From the NCBI GenBank assembly GCA_003864495.1, contig ML133436.1, positions 1,937,899-2,001,898 of the forward strand: 64,000 nucleotides of DNA. Reading direction: 5' to 3'. Both the position numbers and the translations under genes were made by a program. The notes beneath the pieces are model-generated. The model was not told the origin of the DNA. It made no database searches and saw only the letters and a list, made by a program, of their open reading frames with translations. This stretch comes from Nemopilema nomurai. Taxonomy: Eukaryota; Cnidaria; Scyphozoa; Rhizostomeae; Rhizostomatidae. This document shows, piece by piece, positions 33,801 to 46,244 of the stretch (position 1 is the first letter of the stretch; the number at the start of each line of letters is the position of its first letter).

Positions 33801-36800
33801 AAAACTCTCCGATCACAAGGCAGTAGATGCTAGCCTCTTGTCTAGGATCGATTCCAGCCAAACAAAGCCAAAATGCGTCAAAAAACTATTATATATTTCT
33901 TAACTAACTCAGTCGGATAAAATTTCAATAGGGGTGAGACGTGTATGGAACAAGATCCTTCAAAAAACCGAAAAAAGAAACTGCAGGTTAATGGATTTGA
34001 GTTCCCTAAAAAGTAATAAGCCCTATTCAGTTTCACTTTCTTGCTAAACACACCCATTTAAAGTTATCAAATTATACAAGAAATCCAATCAGGCTATTGA
34101 AGTTGTGCGTTACCATTGAATTTCATATTTCATTGTCCATTTCAATGGTTAAAAACGTAAGAACAAGAAACCAGGTGAGATATTTTACAACAAATGGGTT
34201 TTGCGAACGGGGCAGCCTGGGGCGACTTCTGTAGCTCGCGGAGGGTGCTGAAAATATCTGGTTTCAGAATGGCCTAGCTTTGGCACATTTCCCGGGGTCG
34301 GTTCTCGCTGCTTTGCTTAAACCAGGACAAATTTTCATTTTCATGGTGATTACATTTGAGAAAGGAACGTGATATTTGGAATTTGCCGAATAGATGTAAA
34401 GTCTTAAGACAAGGCTCACAGTAGATTGATATCATAAGAAGCTGTGAGCAAACCTACCAGAATTCTTGGTATATCTTCGAAAATCTGGGCTGTAGAAGCC
34501 AAGATGGACATTTCCTCTCGAAACAAACAAAGCAATCTGCAAGAAATATTAATAAAAATCAATGCAAACAAATATACTATAAATGCCAGTCGCTAAATAG
34601 TGAGTTCATCCCAGAAAAAGAAATATCCAGGAAAAGCTGTGCAAATAATTAGATTGATGTCCTAGATATTATGTGAAAGTTTTTTAGAAAGATCTTAGAC
34701 TATGCCCTTGCTTAGCTTAACTTTAACAAATAGGCCCGGCAATATTCTTCATTATGGGTAAATAAGGCTTACAATAGCAAAGAGAGTTGGGAAGCAAATG
34801 AAAAGGAATCTCGTTGAAAAATCATTCCGCAATGCGTAAGATAAATCATAGCTGACACATGACTTACACTAGGACAAAACAATGTGCGTCAACATTCTAT
34901 GCTTAATTGACAAATTTGTTTGACACATGATCACCTGTGATAAAATTCACTTTCCTCACCTGATTAACTGTGGATAAAATGATACCATCCCAGATTGATG
35001 AAGACACCAGAAATTGAAACGTGACGTTGACGATATCAACAGGTGAGTGAAACCTCATTCCCATTTCACTTGACGTGAACGAGGCAGAGACCTGGTCTTG
35101 ACATGTAGTCCCATATACGCCGGTTGGACAGCTACATGAAACGAGATCCATCCGTCTACGCAGGTTCCACCGTTCTGGCAGGCATTGGTTGAACATAGAG
35201 AGGACCTTACGCAGCCTACAACCGGCGATCGTGCATGATTTATAAAAGGCCTCAGGTTGAATGCACTGCCATTGATCTGCAGAACCTAAACATTTGAAGC
35301 ATTCGTCGTCAGAAGCTGTCTACGCAAAACTTCCAAGGAGTGACACAACAAAAAGAAAGAAGGAGTTTTAACGAGAAGTGTTAGCCGATGCTCTTTGAAA
35401 TTTCCATCACCGACAAAAGACGTTTTGCATAGATGGGCACAAGAATTCCTACCAAGGTCTAGTAGTGGAAACAAAGGTTATGATAAGAACCCTCTTAGAG
35501 CGCGACATGCTGAAAGTAGCTTAAGAAACAAAATGAAACCGTGGAATCGCTATATACATATAAATCATCACACGAGACTTAAACCAAAATCTAAAACATT
35601 CATCTCATAGAACACGATCTTGATCTTATTTTAAAGTCATTAACAAGCGAAAAAGAAATCGGAGCATATACACAATAATGCTAAGGGCAATTAACTTCAG
35701 CATTTAACAAAACATTTTGAGAAAAAATAGTAAAATGGAAAGAGGGTCATGAAAACTGTGGCTGACTCAAAAATGTCACAAGATATGTAATGAAAATTTA
35801 AGTGAATCGGCAAACTCACTTGAAAACAGCCGTAGTAACCTTTACCCGACAGCAAATCATCTTTCACTTGTGGCGTCAATGCTTCTACACCACCGACATA
35901 GAGTGGACCTGACAATCGCTCCGGCAAATGGCGGTTGATCTGCAGGACGTTCTCAGAATTGACTGCAATGTTCAGCGATGTGTAGTTGATGCTAAAGTTG
36001 ACAGCATGCTCCCGGTTGTCGTTGACTGCGCTCGAAATGAGGGTGTGTCTCCTTGTCTGGTTACCAAAGTTGATGCTGAAGTGCAATTTCCCTTCGAAAA
36101 TCTCAAATGCGAAGAAATCCCTGTCTTCATGAGGATTGACCTTGAAAGATTGGCAACCTCAGCAATCAACATGATTGATTAAAAAATAGCATACACTTAA
36201 AGTGGAAAGGATTACACAAGTGTAATTGAACCTGGGAATGAACGCTAGTGAAATCTCACAGAATAGCCACTATAATAGGGATCAACTTCGCTCACTTGGT
36301 AATGAAGAGATAACCTTCCTAACATGAAATGGTGGATACAAACACGTCAACGGCTTAAAAATGGATTATAAAGTGAGACAATCCATACCTTTCCTTGATA
36401 CAGCAGCAACCCGCTCTTTACAGTAGTAGAAAACGAAAATAAGATGCTGAATATTTTCTTGCTTGCTACTGTTGGTAGCGATAGAAATGAATCCTTGTCA
36501 AAGTTGACACGATGAAGATACTGACAACGCATGCCCATGTATCCTTCGCGACAATGACATTCGTAGCGAGTGGGAGCAGTACGGCGACATGTTGCATTAT
36601 TTTCGCAGACCATGGAGGAGCATCCATCTACTTCTGCTTCGCAGGCACGCCCCGTGTAACCACGTGGGCAGCTGCAATTGTAACTCGTCTCGTTCTCATG
36701 ACACGTGCCATTATTTTGACATGGATGTGAAAAACAATATTTCTGAATTCGTGTCTCGCAGTTTCGGCCTAAACATTGATAAAAACAAGATCTCAATACA

Positions 36801-39800
36801 AGACTGGTGCTATGTAGTTCGGAGAAACGGTATTTCCCAAACAAAGACTGTTTAATTATATATCTCAAGAAATTATTCGATGCGGCAACTTTGCATCTAG
36901 ATGAAGGTACTAAAGAATATCAAAACAGATGGGAAGAGCACAGCGTAGCGAGAGAATATGTCAACTTTTAAACGTGTTGAACAAGTATAGATGTGAGACA
37001 TGAGTATAAACCAGGCATATGACAAACTTTTAGCTTGACTGATAATATTATAGGTGTCAAGTACCACCGCTTACTTTTCCTTTAGACATGTTTGCTGATG
37101 GGTAGCCAATATTTCTTTAACGATAAGCCAAAGTTAAACTGCTTACAAAGTAATACTATAGCAAGCAGGTGCCGAAAACCTTACATCACCTGTAAATCCA
37201 GGAAGACAGGCGCATGTATACTGCGATGCACCAGTGCCTTCGATACATGAGCCATTATTGGTGCACGGCAAAAAGAGACACTCCTTCACTCTGCCCTCGC
37301 ACTGAGGCCCTGTGAATGGGGCTTGACAGATGCATGAATACGAGGCAACTTGGTCAATGCATTGTCCATTGTTGTAGCACGGGTTGGAGGCACAGTCGTC
37401 TATCTTGTTCTCGCATAATCTTCCGGTATAATCAGCTTTGCAAATGCAGGTGAATCCTCCTTGATATGAAAAAGACATGAAAGGAGATATCAATTAAACT
37501 AATTTCTTGTCATCACTCCTTTAATCTGCGTGTGTTTCTTCAATCTGGAATAAGGTGCATTCCTGGTATTTAAACGAAGATCTCTATGGCAAAATCAGTA
37601 GCATTACAAGTAAACTTACCATCGAATGTTTTAAACCTTCTTACGGGTAGAGCTTTTAGCTGGGCATTGGTAAGAAACTAAGAAAGACTTGAGAGATTTT
37701 AGGTTGGAGCGGCAAACTACAAAAATATTTTTCTGAGAGTGAAGCACTATGGAGAAATAGCAGGACGCCTTACCGACTTCATTAACACAAGTAGCATTGC
37801 TTAAACATGGTTGTGATGCACATAAGTCGACTTGATCTGTACAGTTTGGTCCGGTAAAGCCAATTTTGCAGTTGCAAGCATACGAATTGATAAGATCAAC
37901 GCAGACAGCCTGTTTATTGCAAGGATTCGACGCACATTCGTTGATATTTACTTCACACGTTCGTCCTGTGAATCCTGGTACACAATTGCACGTGAAGCTA
38001 AAAATCAAACACAAAAATCAGGATTTGCAATAGAATTCAATAATATGCTTTCATTCCAGAACCCATGAAACAGTCGATATTTCCCACGGTTCAAATGCTA
38101 AAATATGGACTAGAATCTACAATGCCCGCCAAAAGTAGTTGGAACACCGAGACTATACTCGTAATAAATGTATATTTTCATTTCATTTCCCTATTTCAAG
38201 CAGACAGAACTCCCTCCATCCTTAAACAATGTTGCAAAGGTAGGTGAACATGTCGCTAAACATCGGTTACACAATTTGCGCTCCAAAATACATTTGTTTT
38301 CATTTTCCAGTCAGAATCCAACATTGTATATGGGGGAGGGGAGACGTTTAGTAGGAAAGATGATTTGACTGTTCCAACACTTTTGGCGGGCATTGTAGTT
38401 GCATATGCCCTTGATGATAATGATGAAAACTTTCATTCTCAGTTCAACTAAAACTGTAATTAAAAATTTCCCTATTATTTACGTAGTTTGTAATTGGCTA
38501 GATTTACAAAGAAAAAAGTATTTAAAAAATAGTAGCTCTGGGTTGGACCAATCTTTTTTTCTGCAGTAGAGAGTGTCGTTTGTTGATAGAATATGAGTCA
38601 ACGCATGTCGGTCAAAGAACTGCAGGAGTTGAGAGAAATTTCAAGTGGATAGAAGGACAAACGGACAAATGGGGATGACTAAAACTGAAGTGTCGTATTT
38701 GGGAAGAATATTTCTCAAACATTAACGTAGCATTGTAGAGATTTGTTTGCTTTTCCTTCTGTAAATCCTAAAACTAAAATACCATTTTTTGTTATGAGAA
38801 GTTCGTTTGGTAAATCCGAGTAAAGAGATGATCCTTCTATTGCCTTGAAGAAAGTGGCCAATTCAGAATTGCCACATCATGTGTAGCGATCTTTGTCAAG
38901 ATACACTCTACATCCAGCGACCTGTAAGTGTTTTGCAAGGAGGTAGAGTTCACGGCAATTTAATCGATTAAAATTCCATTTTAGCACATTTTTACGAGTG
39001 GGAAGAGTGTTGTTAAGATACTTGATGATAAATTTGAATATGATTATTGCTTTCTGTTCTTGACCAGACACCGCTAAGCTTATCTAGTGAATTTTCAATA
39101 GGAGAGCGATTGTAGCTCTATGCGATGGTAAACAGTGGAACAGATATCCTCTGCTGTTTGATTTGATGACTTTCGGGACCTTTCGATCTTTTGTATGACG
39201 ATAGGTGCTGTATTTCAGGTTCGTACCGGGTTTTTTTCTCATAAGGTTTGAATGTCGATGTGGGAGAGGACTTTAGGTTGCTACGAAAGATAGTTTGGCA
39301 TTGCATTTGACAGAAGGCAGTTTAGGTCCAGAGAGAAGACAGTGAAGTTTAGGCGGAACGGATTTTTGAGAGGACTCCACTCAATGTAGCAGAGCCGAAA
39401 GATTGAGCAACTAGCGATTGGACACGTGGTTGTCTAGGTTTTGAGAATAAAGGTCTCTGGTAGATTTGCAACAGTAAAAACCCAAGAGCATTTTGATAAT
39501 ATAACGCATTTATGATAGAAGTCCGAGAAGAGAAAAGGAACTTTAAGAGATACTTAAAAGAATCAGCATTTTTGACAGGGGGCACTGCCTGGTTGCAGAT
39601 GAAAAGCTTTTGATGGGACTGAATGCATCGTGTGGAGCGTTTCTTAATACCAACAATAACACATTCGTCGACCCCGATTATCAAGTTTTCCAATTGGCAC
39701 CATTATGGCAGTGAAAACAAATAAACTAGATGAATTATTAGCAAAGCTGAAGATCAGAAATTCACAGCACTCTTATAGAAGACGATACTAATAGACCATG

Positions 39801-42800
39801 TCCAATAAAGAAAAGTACCAAAACTATATGCCCTGAGAGGACTTTGGTTATGGGTTTTGGATGTAATCTCGGTTTTATGAACTATCAGTGCTCAAAGCAA
39901 AATGCATTATAATGATAATTATGATGGTAATAATGACAATAAAAATGATAATAACTTACTTGTTTACTCTGTCGACACACTGTCCACCATTGTGGCAAGG
40001 ATTTGTCGGTTGGCATTCATTTATCTCAGTTTGGCATCTAGCACCGGTGTATCCGGCATCGCAAATGCAAGAGAAACTATCGATACCATCGATGCATCTG
40101 CCACGTGATGAGCAGTGGTCGAGGGGGTGCAGACACTCATTGATGTTCTCTTCGCAGTGCGTGCCTGAAATTGAAAGATGAACACTTGAAGTAGCATATA
40201 AAAAAACTGCTCATGGAAAGTACTCGTGGTTCTTAGTATAATGTGACCCAACTTGATAAATGCATAAGACACAAAACATAACACAAAGTAGATTGCAGAA
40301 GAAACTGACCTCGAAATCCAGAAGGGCACCAGCATTGGTAGGAGCCCGGGGAACTGACGCAAAACCCGTTGTTCTGGCACGGTTTTGAGAGGCATACATC
40401 CACAACAGCCTCACACTGTTTGCCTAGCGAGAGCAAAGGGGAGAACTTAATATTGTTCATGGGACATCTGATAAACTATTTCTCCATGGGAAATCAACAG
40501 GTGTTTCGTAGAATACGTTTGAACCGAGACGTATTTGTAAAGACGAAGAAGGATATAATTACTGTGATGCAAGAAAGGAGAGATGTTAATATTCAACTAA
40601 GATCTCAGTTAGGAAGTATTTCATAGCAAAGACATTCGAAGAACATGAATTCGTTATTCAGTAGGACAAAGGGCGACAAGTCCGAGCGGGGTCTTAAGTG
40701 CTATGCGGGTCAAGAGAGCCAGGTTTTTCTGAGTTTGGTGACCTGGCACACTGCGTGGCTTCGGCATAACCAGTGGAACATGCTTATTGCCTTCTCTATG
40801 AGTGCGCATTTGGCCACATTTGGTGTAGGAAGTATACAAGGCTTTATGTGACTAAACAAAGCTCAAGAAAAAAACAATATTCTTTCATAAGGAAGACACA
40901 GTCAACCAACACCCCCCCCCCTCCAAAAAAAAAAATTCTTCTTCTTAAAGGGAAAAAATTATTTGTTAATCTTCACAAACCTATATAGCCATCCTTGCAT
41001 TGGCACACGAAAGAGCTGCCTGTTGAATTACAGATCCCGCCATGGAAACAAGGAGATGAGTCGCATGCTGTAGATGGCTTCACTGTTGTTGAAGTTGCTT
41101 CCCTAATGCACCTTGAGCTGTTTTGGTGAGTGGAAAAGCCAGGAGCGCATTGGCAAGAGAAGTTCGCACAGGTTTCGTTCGGACTGAAGCACGTCACCGG
41201 ACATGCAAGGTTGGAGAAACAGCCATTCAGATCCACACTCCTTGTAGACAAAAGTATTGTCAATAAATGAACTGCAACGACAACGTATTAATATCGAAAC
41301 AAATAACTTCAAAGAAGGGGCGACGTTAATTCATAGAGGGCGATCCGTCGGTGTTCTATGTAAAAGATGCCTTTGCTACGAAGCCAACAACACCAAAAAG
41401 AGGTAACGCAAGAGGTAATAATAACTCGCTTTCGTACAGTGTGAAGCAACATCATCGTGTCAAGGGTAATCTTCTTTCCAAAACAAGCACATTCCTTCCA
41501 TTTATCTTTTAAGTCAAATTGGCAACCGAAAACAGTAGCTCAGGTAGAAGTTGCACTTTCGCAGCTTCGCATTCATCAAATTTCAAATCTCTCAGTAAAT
41601 CTTAACGCCAACAATCATCTTAGCCCCAACGACTTAACCCCAGCTTACACAAAGAGAAAGGAGGCGATCCCCTCACCTTTGGCTATGGGTGCCTCGCAAC
41701 GTGACGTAGCGCTTATCAACATTCTGCGAGTCAGTAAATCGAAGATCTTTGATGCACCCAAGTAGAGATGCATTGGCCTCTTTCAGAAAACCAGGAGCTC
41801 GTACGGTTCTGTTTAGGCCCCCGACATAGAACAGACCAGTCTGCACGATATAGCGAGGTTCGACGGCCATGTCTAAAAGAATAATTCATTTAAAGGGTGC
41901 GATAAACAGTTATAAAATAATTGTGACTTCTGTAGAATGAGATCATAAAATTTACAAAGAAGAACAGCAAATTTCAACTGATGCAAAAAGGTTTTCCCGG
42001 TTTTCTTCATTTTTCATTAAATCGTTTAGGAGCGAAAGTACTTCCAAGCAAACTGTTGGAACTTGGATGCAAAATCTCTCTAAAAACAACTGTATTGATA
42101 ATTTGATAAAGCTGCAAAACGCTGAATTGCTTACGCACCTGGAACGGTGTACCTCATTTGATAAGGAGTACCATCAAGATTAACCTCCACCAGTGACTCT
42201 GTCCGTTTCACCCTCAAGTCCTTCCATTTGCCATCGTTGACAATCTCTTTTGATTGCAGGGAAAGTGACGAATATGCTGCACTTATCATGTTTAAAGAGA
42301 CATTCAAACGCCCGTTGCTGATCAGCGAAGCGAGGTAGGCTCCTTGCTGGTTGCCAAGGTAAAATAACAGCCCTCTATTTGATCTGGAAATCGGAACGCA
42401 AGAATAAATAGTAATCGAAAAAATTGAGAGGAATGGAGTATATATATCTAAGGGATAAAAAGAGCTTTATGCTTTTTCGAAAAAAATGCATTCATAACGT
42501 TTGGTAAAAGACTGAGGCTAGGAGCCCTTCAATACTTTGCAGTTTCATGAATTGATCCAAAATGAGTATGAAATTCAAGTGAAACATTCATTGGCCCCAA
42601 AACTGGTCCATATTCCTCATTCTCGATTCCACAATGGGAACAGTGAATAATTTACCACGATAGTCTCAGCTATAATGGTATAAATATGCATCCGTTGCCA
42701 AAATAGGGTTGAAACACTTGAGGTGAATTTGGAATTTCAGACCAATACATCTAGGTCGTAACAAATTTAATCAAAAATCACAACAGACTCTCAAACTTTA

Positions 42801-45148
42801 GACTGCTCAAAGCTTGCAGATCTTTGATAGCTTTTTGACTGTCAACAGCTTCTATAGATACCTTTGTATCTAATTTTTATAAAAACCTAATGACCCAAAA
42901 AACTCCTCTACACACACCTTGACCTGAATCGGACAGAAATATCATGAAATAGAGATGTTGATGTCTTGAGAATATCAAAGGCAATAAAAGAATCCTCTGC
43001 TGTCATTGTAATAGCTTCTTGCGAATTGCACATGCTGACGGGACATGCTTCCTGAACATTTGAAGACAGGACTGATGCACTAAGATTTAATTGCTTCTCT
43101 TCCGCTTTCACATGGTGCACACAGACAAGGGTGTATGTTTGAGCTTCAGATCTGATACCCTTAAAAAGAAAATGCAGAACAAAGTTCAGAACCCAAAGTT
43201 ACTAACCACATCCTGCTGTTGGATATCTAACATTGGATGTTCTTTGAAGGGCACCTGTAAAAAGTCTAGGTCAAGTAAAGATTGCTGTTTAACATAGACC
43301 ATAAAACATTTGATGCCACGTAAGTACATTTTGTCATGCTGATCCTGATGCTTAACGACCACCTGTCGATTAGAGGGCTTGTATAACTTGGACTAGCAAC
43401 TTAGAATTGGCCTTTTCTATACCAAAACATTTAGCTTATAAAATAATTTATATGTGATGCCAAAATAATTTCAACATAAGAGTTCACAATGTTGACCAAC
43501 TCCCCACGAAATGAGATCACATGAGCCTAAAGAGAATAAACCACACCTGTACTTCAGTTTTTGTTGCATAACCTCCAATCAGAAGGTCTCCTGAGAAGAA
43601 CTCAAGACTTATTCCAAAACTTCTCCCAGTCAGAGTGATCAGTGCCACATGATTAAAGTTTATTGTAGCTGAGCTGTTTGAACTGCCAAGGTTATACAAG
43701 TTCAAAAGGTAGGTTGTGTTTGGTAGCAATTTTAAGTCAACATATGCCTGCAAAAAAGAAGGAAAGTATAAAAAAGGCTACTCTCAACAACATGAGAAAG
43801 CAGAACAAACTTTGAAAACAATAAAGCAAGCAATTTTATTCAAATTATTTCCAAACTATTGATGAATAATTAGTTTTCATGACACAATTAGCACTAATCA
43901 TGGAGATTGTTAATTGTTTGTGGTGTATCATAAATATTGAGAACAAAGATCACATAACACTTTTGGTACAAACCTCTTTTACCCGGGATCCTCCATGCCA
44001 CTCATAGAAAACATACTGCTTATAAAGAAAGACAGCAAAAAAATCTGAATTTGTAGTCCTGTTGCTTTGGTATAACAAGACACCATCTGGATTGCAGAAG
44101 CTAAACTGGAAAGTGAATTTATTCTGTGCAGCTATCCACCAGTTGATTGGAAGTTGGGTTTTGGTGTAAGCAAGATATCCACCATAATCAATAAACCTTT
44201 TTCCATTGATAAAACTTGAAGAGCAGACCAAAATTAAGACTAATGCTGAAAAAAAGATTAGCAATCAGTTGCTACTCTAAAACTACCATGCAAATGAGTG
44301 ATGCTCAAAACATGCTTTAGTATAAATGACAAAGCTTGAAGTGTTGATGTAAAACAAAACCAAGGCCTTTGTTTTTATAACATTAAACCAATATGATATG
44401 AAACCTATTATAATTGTACTGTGAAGTGGATACATAACATGTAACTGACTGGATAACCATTATATGTTTGAGCATGCAACACTATATATTCATGATTAAA
44501 CTGTGACAGGGTGAACAGGGGGGGGGGGGATTGCTGAAGTATCAGCAAATCAATGGACCAACCATGTTTAGAATCAGTAAACTTTGCAATCATTTTTGAA
44601 GAACAAATTCTACGATCTGGATTGACCTCGTCAATTTTATATCTCGCTATTTTTCACAGCAGCTACAAATTCCATTGACATATAACCAAGAAATGCTAAA
44701 CTTTGAAAACCGATTTATTGGCAGCCTGATGGCCCAAACACTTATTGTCCGCACAGACTAATTGCAACATGAAGATTTGAATTCTATAATCCATCTTGGG
44801 CAAATGGGAAGATAAAATTTATCAAGAAACCGACTAGCAGACTATCTTTAAGAATAAATAAGAAAAAAGTACAGAGCTTGAAAATAGACAAAGCATAAAA
44901 GCTAATTACTACTCTTCGTTACGTTTCGTTATTTAGATGTTTACACAATAAAAGCATGGCAATTGATCTAAATAGCCCTCCGAGGTTCATTATCCACAAA
45001 AACAATTTTTTAGGATATTGAGAAATACTTTTTCAAAACACATCATATTTTATCCAAGCTCAAGCAGACAAACACAAGAGCCTAGCTTACATGTCAGGGA
45101 AATATGATCGGATACCAGTTGTGGCACCAATGACCCTTCGGTATTCAT
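25750..45148 (-). CDS. crb: Crumbs orthologue, about 3,100 aa, 20 coding exons
   Basis: Type I membrane protein that sets apical identity in epithelia and anchors the Crumbs-Pals1-Patj complex. Exons: 45148-45091, 44245-43974, 43747-43547, 43254-43207, 43159-42918, 42383-42139, 41872-41677, 41240-40981, 40423-40310, 40164-39960, 37997-37774, 37459-37190, 36768-36389, 36140-35820, 35276-34960, 34536-34458, 33440-33030, 32505-32299, 31297-31100, 30800-25750. Every junction is GT-AG and in phase, except that exon 35276-34960 is one base short. Order: signal peptide, LamG x2, about 11 EGF, LamG, EGF, LamG, EGF, LamG, about 40 EGF, membrane span, 36-residue tail. The tail has GTYNPNVME (FERM-binding type) and ends EEKLI (PDZ ligand; ERLI in fly and human), which fixes the identity as Crumbs rather than Notch or Eyes shut. 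Fly Crumbs has about 30 EGF and 4 LamG, so this one is much enlarged. Exon 1 is the least certain. Confidence 0.92.
27681..28031 (-). repeat. 117 bp tandem triplication of one Crumbs EGF module
   Basis: Three near-identical in-frame units of 117 bp (39 aa) start at 27681, 27798 and 27915. A fourth, diverged boundary is at 28032. Differences are a handful of bases (SYHCNC versus SFHCNC in the product). Each unit encodes one calcium-binding EGF module ([10 protein letters not shown]...GTGFHGGNC). This is recent unequal crossover within the exon. Confidence 0.95.
31100..36768 (-). CDS. crb: Crumbs exons 13-19: central and C-terminal LamG domains with intervening EGFs
   Basis: Seven exons. 36768-36389 encodes two EGFs and the start of the third LamG ([20 protein letters not shown]). 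36140-35820 continues it ([28 protein letters not shown]). 35276-34960 ends that LamG and encodes an EGF and the start of the fourth LamG. 34536-34458 and 33440-33030 complete it ([34 protein letters not shown]) and add an EGF. 32505-32299 and 31297-31100 encode the fifth LamG ([14 protein letters not shown]). The introns of 300-1,020 bases between them show no further genes. Confidence 0.88.
34960..35276 (-). CDS. crb: Crumbs exon with a one-base frameshift inside an EGF module
   Basis: The exon is 317 bases long and flanked by phase 0 on both sides, so it should be a multiple of three. The frame reads the EGF start ([19 protein letters not shown]) and then, at about 35132-35138, the EGF end ([12 protein letters not shown]) continues only in the next frame. 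Read as given, translation leaves the Crumbs frame and stops within about 30 codons. One base appears to be missing. Everything else in the gene is intact, so an assembly or sequencing error, or a segregating null allele, is more likely than an old pseudogene. Confidence 0.85.
36389..41240 (-). CDS. crb: Crumbs exons 8-13: first EGF block
   Basis: Exons 41240-40981, 40423-40310, 40164-39960, 37997-37774, 37459-37190 and 36768-36389 encode about 11 EGF modules. The first is atypical ([19 protein letters not shown]); later ones are classical ([44 protein letters not shown]). Introns are mostly phase 1 near the GY/FxG of the module end, or phase 2 within a module, as is usual for EGF genes. Confidence 0.92.
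38117..38398. mobile_element. MITE-like element with ~29 bp terminal inverted repeats
   Basis: The left end CTACAATGCCCGCCAAAAGT (38117) is matched by the inverse complement at the right end (ACTTTTGGCGGGCATTGTAG, ending 38398), and the match extends inward through TTGGAACA. The interior of about 225 bp has no coding capacity. Confidence 0.85.
38877..39693 (-). mobile_element. Degenerate non-LTR retrotransposon (LINE) fragment
   Basis: Minus-strand frames broken by stops and shifts. One encodes [13 protein letters not shown] (39693-39349) and a downstream one encodes [14 protein letters not shown] (39071-38877). Both resemble conserved segments found 3' of the reverse transcriptase in LINE-type elements of cnidarian genomes (an [ED]SF[KR]YLG-type stretch and the LPTRxNLxKW-type stretch). 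There is no intact ORF, so it is a dead fragment. The family call rests on pattern recognition and would need a search. Confidence 0.5.
41677..45148 (-). CDS. crb: Crumbs exons 1-7: signal peptide and two N-terminal LamG domains
   Basis: Exon 1 (45148-45091, [19 protein letters not shown]) is my best candidate for the start. Its phase-1 donor AT|GTAAGC joins the hydrophobic [14 protein letters not shown] in exon 2 to make a signal peptide. Exons 2-4 form a LamG-like domain ([26 protein letters not shown]). Exons 5-7 form a second LamG ([49 protein letters not shown]). Exon 4 is only 48 bases (43254-43207). Exons 2-7 are phase-consistent and secure; exon 1 rests on phase and position only. Confidence 0.8.
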
Positions 45149-46244
45149 GTGTTAAACGTTCCACGAAATATTTCGGACATTTCAACCATCAATTTAAAAG
45201 CTTACTCTATTGAACACAGATTTTAAAAAACTTACATAGGTATCTTTTAACACTCATGTCATCTCGATCCGTGATAATAGTGCGCAACGGATTGTTTTTT
45301 GTTATTTACATTTCTTGTCAACAAATAATCTCGTAAAGTAGTCTTCGAAGGCCTAATTTTCAAACGAGCAATCGACAAGGGAAGTTGGAGCCAGCCAATC
45401 AGCATCCTTTCTACGTTTTCATGGAAACGAGATGGGTCAGGCGTCCACGCTCCTTCGCATCGTCGTCATCCTTCAAAAGTTCCTGAGACAAGTGCCGCTG
45501 CGAACATTTCGAGAGGTAGGGAATGTCAACTGACTTTATTACGTATATGTAACGCTAAAAAGTCAGTAACTGAAGCTTGTTAATAATTTTCAGGTATACC
45601 CTGAAAATATTGCTGATACGGATATTACTTTTTTACCCCAATTACCCGTACCGACAATACGGAGCCGATCTGCTTTGACACTATTGCTTTGTGTGGTGAA
45701 ACTAGCTTATTGACACCTTCCTTAGAAATATTTCCATAGATTGTGTTGACATTCAATGAAGAACAAATCGCTATTGTAGTTCAAACTTATTAGCGCATTG
45801 AAGCGTACTTGTTGTTTTTTATTACTAGTGGATATGCGTTGATTAGAGCCTAGTTTAGGTTTAAACTACGTCTCCTTACTTTTTCTCTACCTCATGACAC
45901 TTTGTTGTGCTCTATTTGTTTAACAGTAGGTATAAATTGTATCAACTATCAGTTGAATACTCTACATCTTCACCAATGGATTCCCTTTGTCCTTTTTCAA
46001 GGCGCGAAAATTTTGAATAAACAATAAACTTTAACCTGGTTGATATGGCTTCAATTTACAATTCTATACATCGGTTTTTCAATGTGGTCTTTCTTTTCAC
46101 ACAGTCTAAACACTACTGGATAATTTCTAATTGTTTCCATGGAAATGGAGAGGGTGGCTATGGAATGAAGGCAGGTCGCTTTCTTTCTCAGTAGAGTCGC
46201 AGAAACTTGCCTTCAAATGCCGGTTGTAGTCGTGCTGGAGCGCA
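45149..46244. promoter_or_regulatory. Divergent intergenic region between Crumbs and the NXPE-type gene
   Basis: About 1.1 kb separates the candidate Crumbs start (minus, 45148) from the esterase ATG (plus, 46245), so one or both promoters must be here. A plus-strand open stretch 45432-45515 (ATG, 28 codons) ends at a good donor (GAG|GTAGGG). A good acceptor (CTTTCTTTCTCAG) ends at 46191, suggesting a 5'UTR intron for the plus-strand gene. Splicing the two puts TAG directly in frame after the 28 codons, so the stretch would act as an upstream ORF. Confidence 0.45.

Larger units (their letters stand above)
37998..39959. other. Crumbs intron with LINE fragment and MITE
   Basis: The largest Crumbs intron (2 kb) splits an EGF module between VDRVN and FTCNC. 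It contains a MITE (38117-38398) and a decayed LINE fragment (38877-39693). The rest is AT-rich with no recognisable content. Confidence 0.75.

Noticed and set aside
43950..44264. Crumbs translation start at 44264 ([10 protein letters not shown])
   Set aside because: The first codon is TTG, not ATG, and the sequence is a polypyrimidine tract with CAG acceptor. The exon starts at 44245.
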